From Apostichopus parvimensis (taxonomy: Eukaryota > Echinodermata > Holothuroidea > Aspidochirotida > Stichopodidae): a stretch of DNA of 29,809 nt. The notes below the pieces were generated by a model that had not been told where the DNA came from, did no database searches, and saw only the letters and a list, made by a program, of their open reading frames with translations. The position numbers and the translations under genes are program-made. The DNA lies in assembly GCA_000934455.1 (NCBI GenBank), contig KN886100.1, positions 49,076 to 78,884 on the forward strand, read 5' to 3'. Position 1 is the first letter of the stretch. The number at the start of each line of letters is the position of its first letter. Shown piece after piece: positions 29,583 to 29,809 of this stretch.

Positions 29583-29809
29583 TACCTTCGATATTTTCCC
29601 AAGACGGGTCTTTTCAGGCACCTAGCCGTGTTCCCCCTTTTCCTACGAGCGAGCAGAGTTCCTAGCTCCTCGTCAACCTTGATCGAGTGGACCTCCTGTT
29701 TCTGACAGGGAGGTCCACTAGCGAGCATCGTGTCCGGTATAGCAGAAGCGGCTGCGGGTAGGGTGGAAGGGCCACTCGAGTCAATGAGATCAGTGGCCTG
29801 TTTCGTCTC
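29582..29809 (-). CDS. C-terminus of LINE ORF1 protein (partial)
   Basis: 75 open codons enter from the window edge and stop at TAA (29582-29584). The segment is Ser/Pro/Ala-rich, then basic: LLARRKRGNTARCLKR, ending GKYRR. A basic C-terminus suits the RNA-binding job of LINE ORF1 proteins. The position directly before ORF2 supports the identity. No RRM, CCHC or coiled coil falls in the visible part. Confidence 0.55.
   Translation of the reverse strand, partial: ETKQATDLIDSSGPSTLPAAASAIPDTMLASGPPCQKQEVHSIKVDEELGTLLARRKRGNTARCLKRPVLGKYRR
29686..29719. repeat. Hairpin in the ORF1 end of the half-LINE
   Basis: agtggacctcctgt (29686-29699) pairs with acagggaggtccact (29705-29719) with a single bulged base and a 5-base loop. 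It lies about 100 bases upstream of the TAATG junction in the element transcript. Confidence 0.7.

Larger units (their letters stand above)
29194..29809 (-). mobile_element. LINE derivative with ORF1 end, ORF2 stub and 3' tail (half-LINE)
   Basis: On the minus strand the element enters from beyond the window with an open ORF1 C-terminus, passes a TAATG junction into an ORF2 start of apurinic endonuclease type, hits a stop after 36 codons, and continues directly into a G/T-rich 3' region ending cacgtaaaaagcac. That end is identical to the end of the LINE at 5670-5683. A stretch of about 36 bases is repeated in the tail (29203-29244 and 29335-29370). Nearly all of ORF2, including the RT, is absent. 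The layout parallels mammalian HAL1 elements (L1 without ORF2). The 5' end is outside the window. Confidence 0.65.

Overview
The window is eukaryotic nuclear DNA from an animal. It is AT-rich, has long introns with GT/AG splice sites, AATAAA signals, homopolymer C/G runs, tRNA-derived short repeats, and many decayed transposons and retrotransposons. The mix (hAT-type MITEs, an L1/Tx1-like LINE family, a LINE tail ending in an AGCGCTATATAA-type motif plus ATT repeats, and C2H2/transposase-like genes) suggests a marine invertebrate, perhaps an echinoderm or hemichordate. That assignment rests on general impression, not on a marker gene.

Layout, left to right. 65-710: a hAT-type MITE with perfect 8-bp target duplication. 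947-2563 (+): a large exon coding a DDE-transposase-like protein with a C-terminal C2H2 finger. 3591-3639: a perfect hairpin. 4447-4548 (+): an orphan zinc-binding exon. 4597-5683 (+): the 3' end of an L1/Tx1-like LINE. 5767-7928 (-): a broken tyrosine-recombinase gene. 8403-8906: a second hAT MITE with perfect target duplication. 10013-11936 (-): a six-exon gene model of small, phase-compatible exons, two of them 60-nt modules. 12.5-13.1 kb: a possible divergent promoter. 13392-13968 (+): an SGNH-hydrolase-like ORF with a frameshift. 14171-14598 (+): the 3' end of another LINE. 15.5-15.8 kb: a GGGCC-rich palindromic minisatellite joined to the tail of the first LINE family. 17934-22782 (-): a six-exon gene with matching splice phases and a poly(A) signal. 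It carries one frameshift and one stop, and its central exon is in a 428-bp tandem duplication. Two further MITEs lie in its introns, and a 41-bp near-perfect hairpin lies in intron 1. 25188-27506 (-): a C2H2/transposase-like pseudogene. 29194-29809 (-): a LINE derivative that keeps the end of ORF1, a TAATG stop-start junction and the 3' tail but has lost nearly all of ORF2.

Two ordinary multi-exon genes (10.0-11.9 kb and 17.9-22.8 kb, both minus strand) appear to be the host content. The other coding sequences descend from mobile elements or resemble multicopy element-like families. All exon models were built by hand from splice motifs and reading-frame phase. No transcript or homology search was available, so family names come from recognised motifs only.
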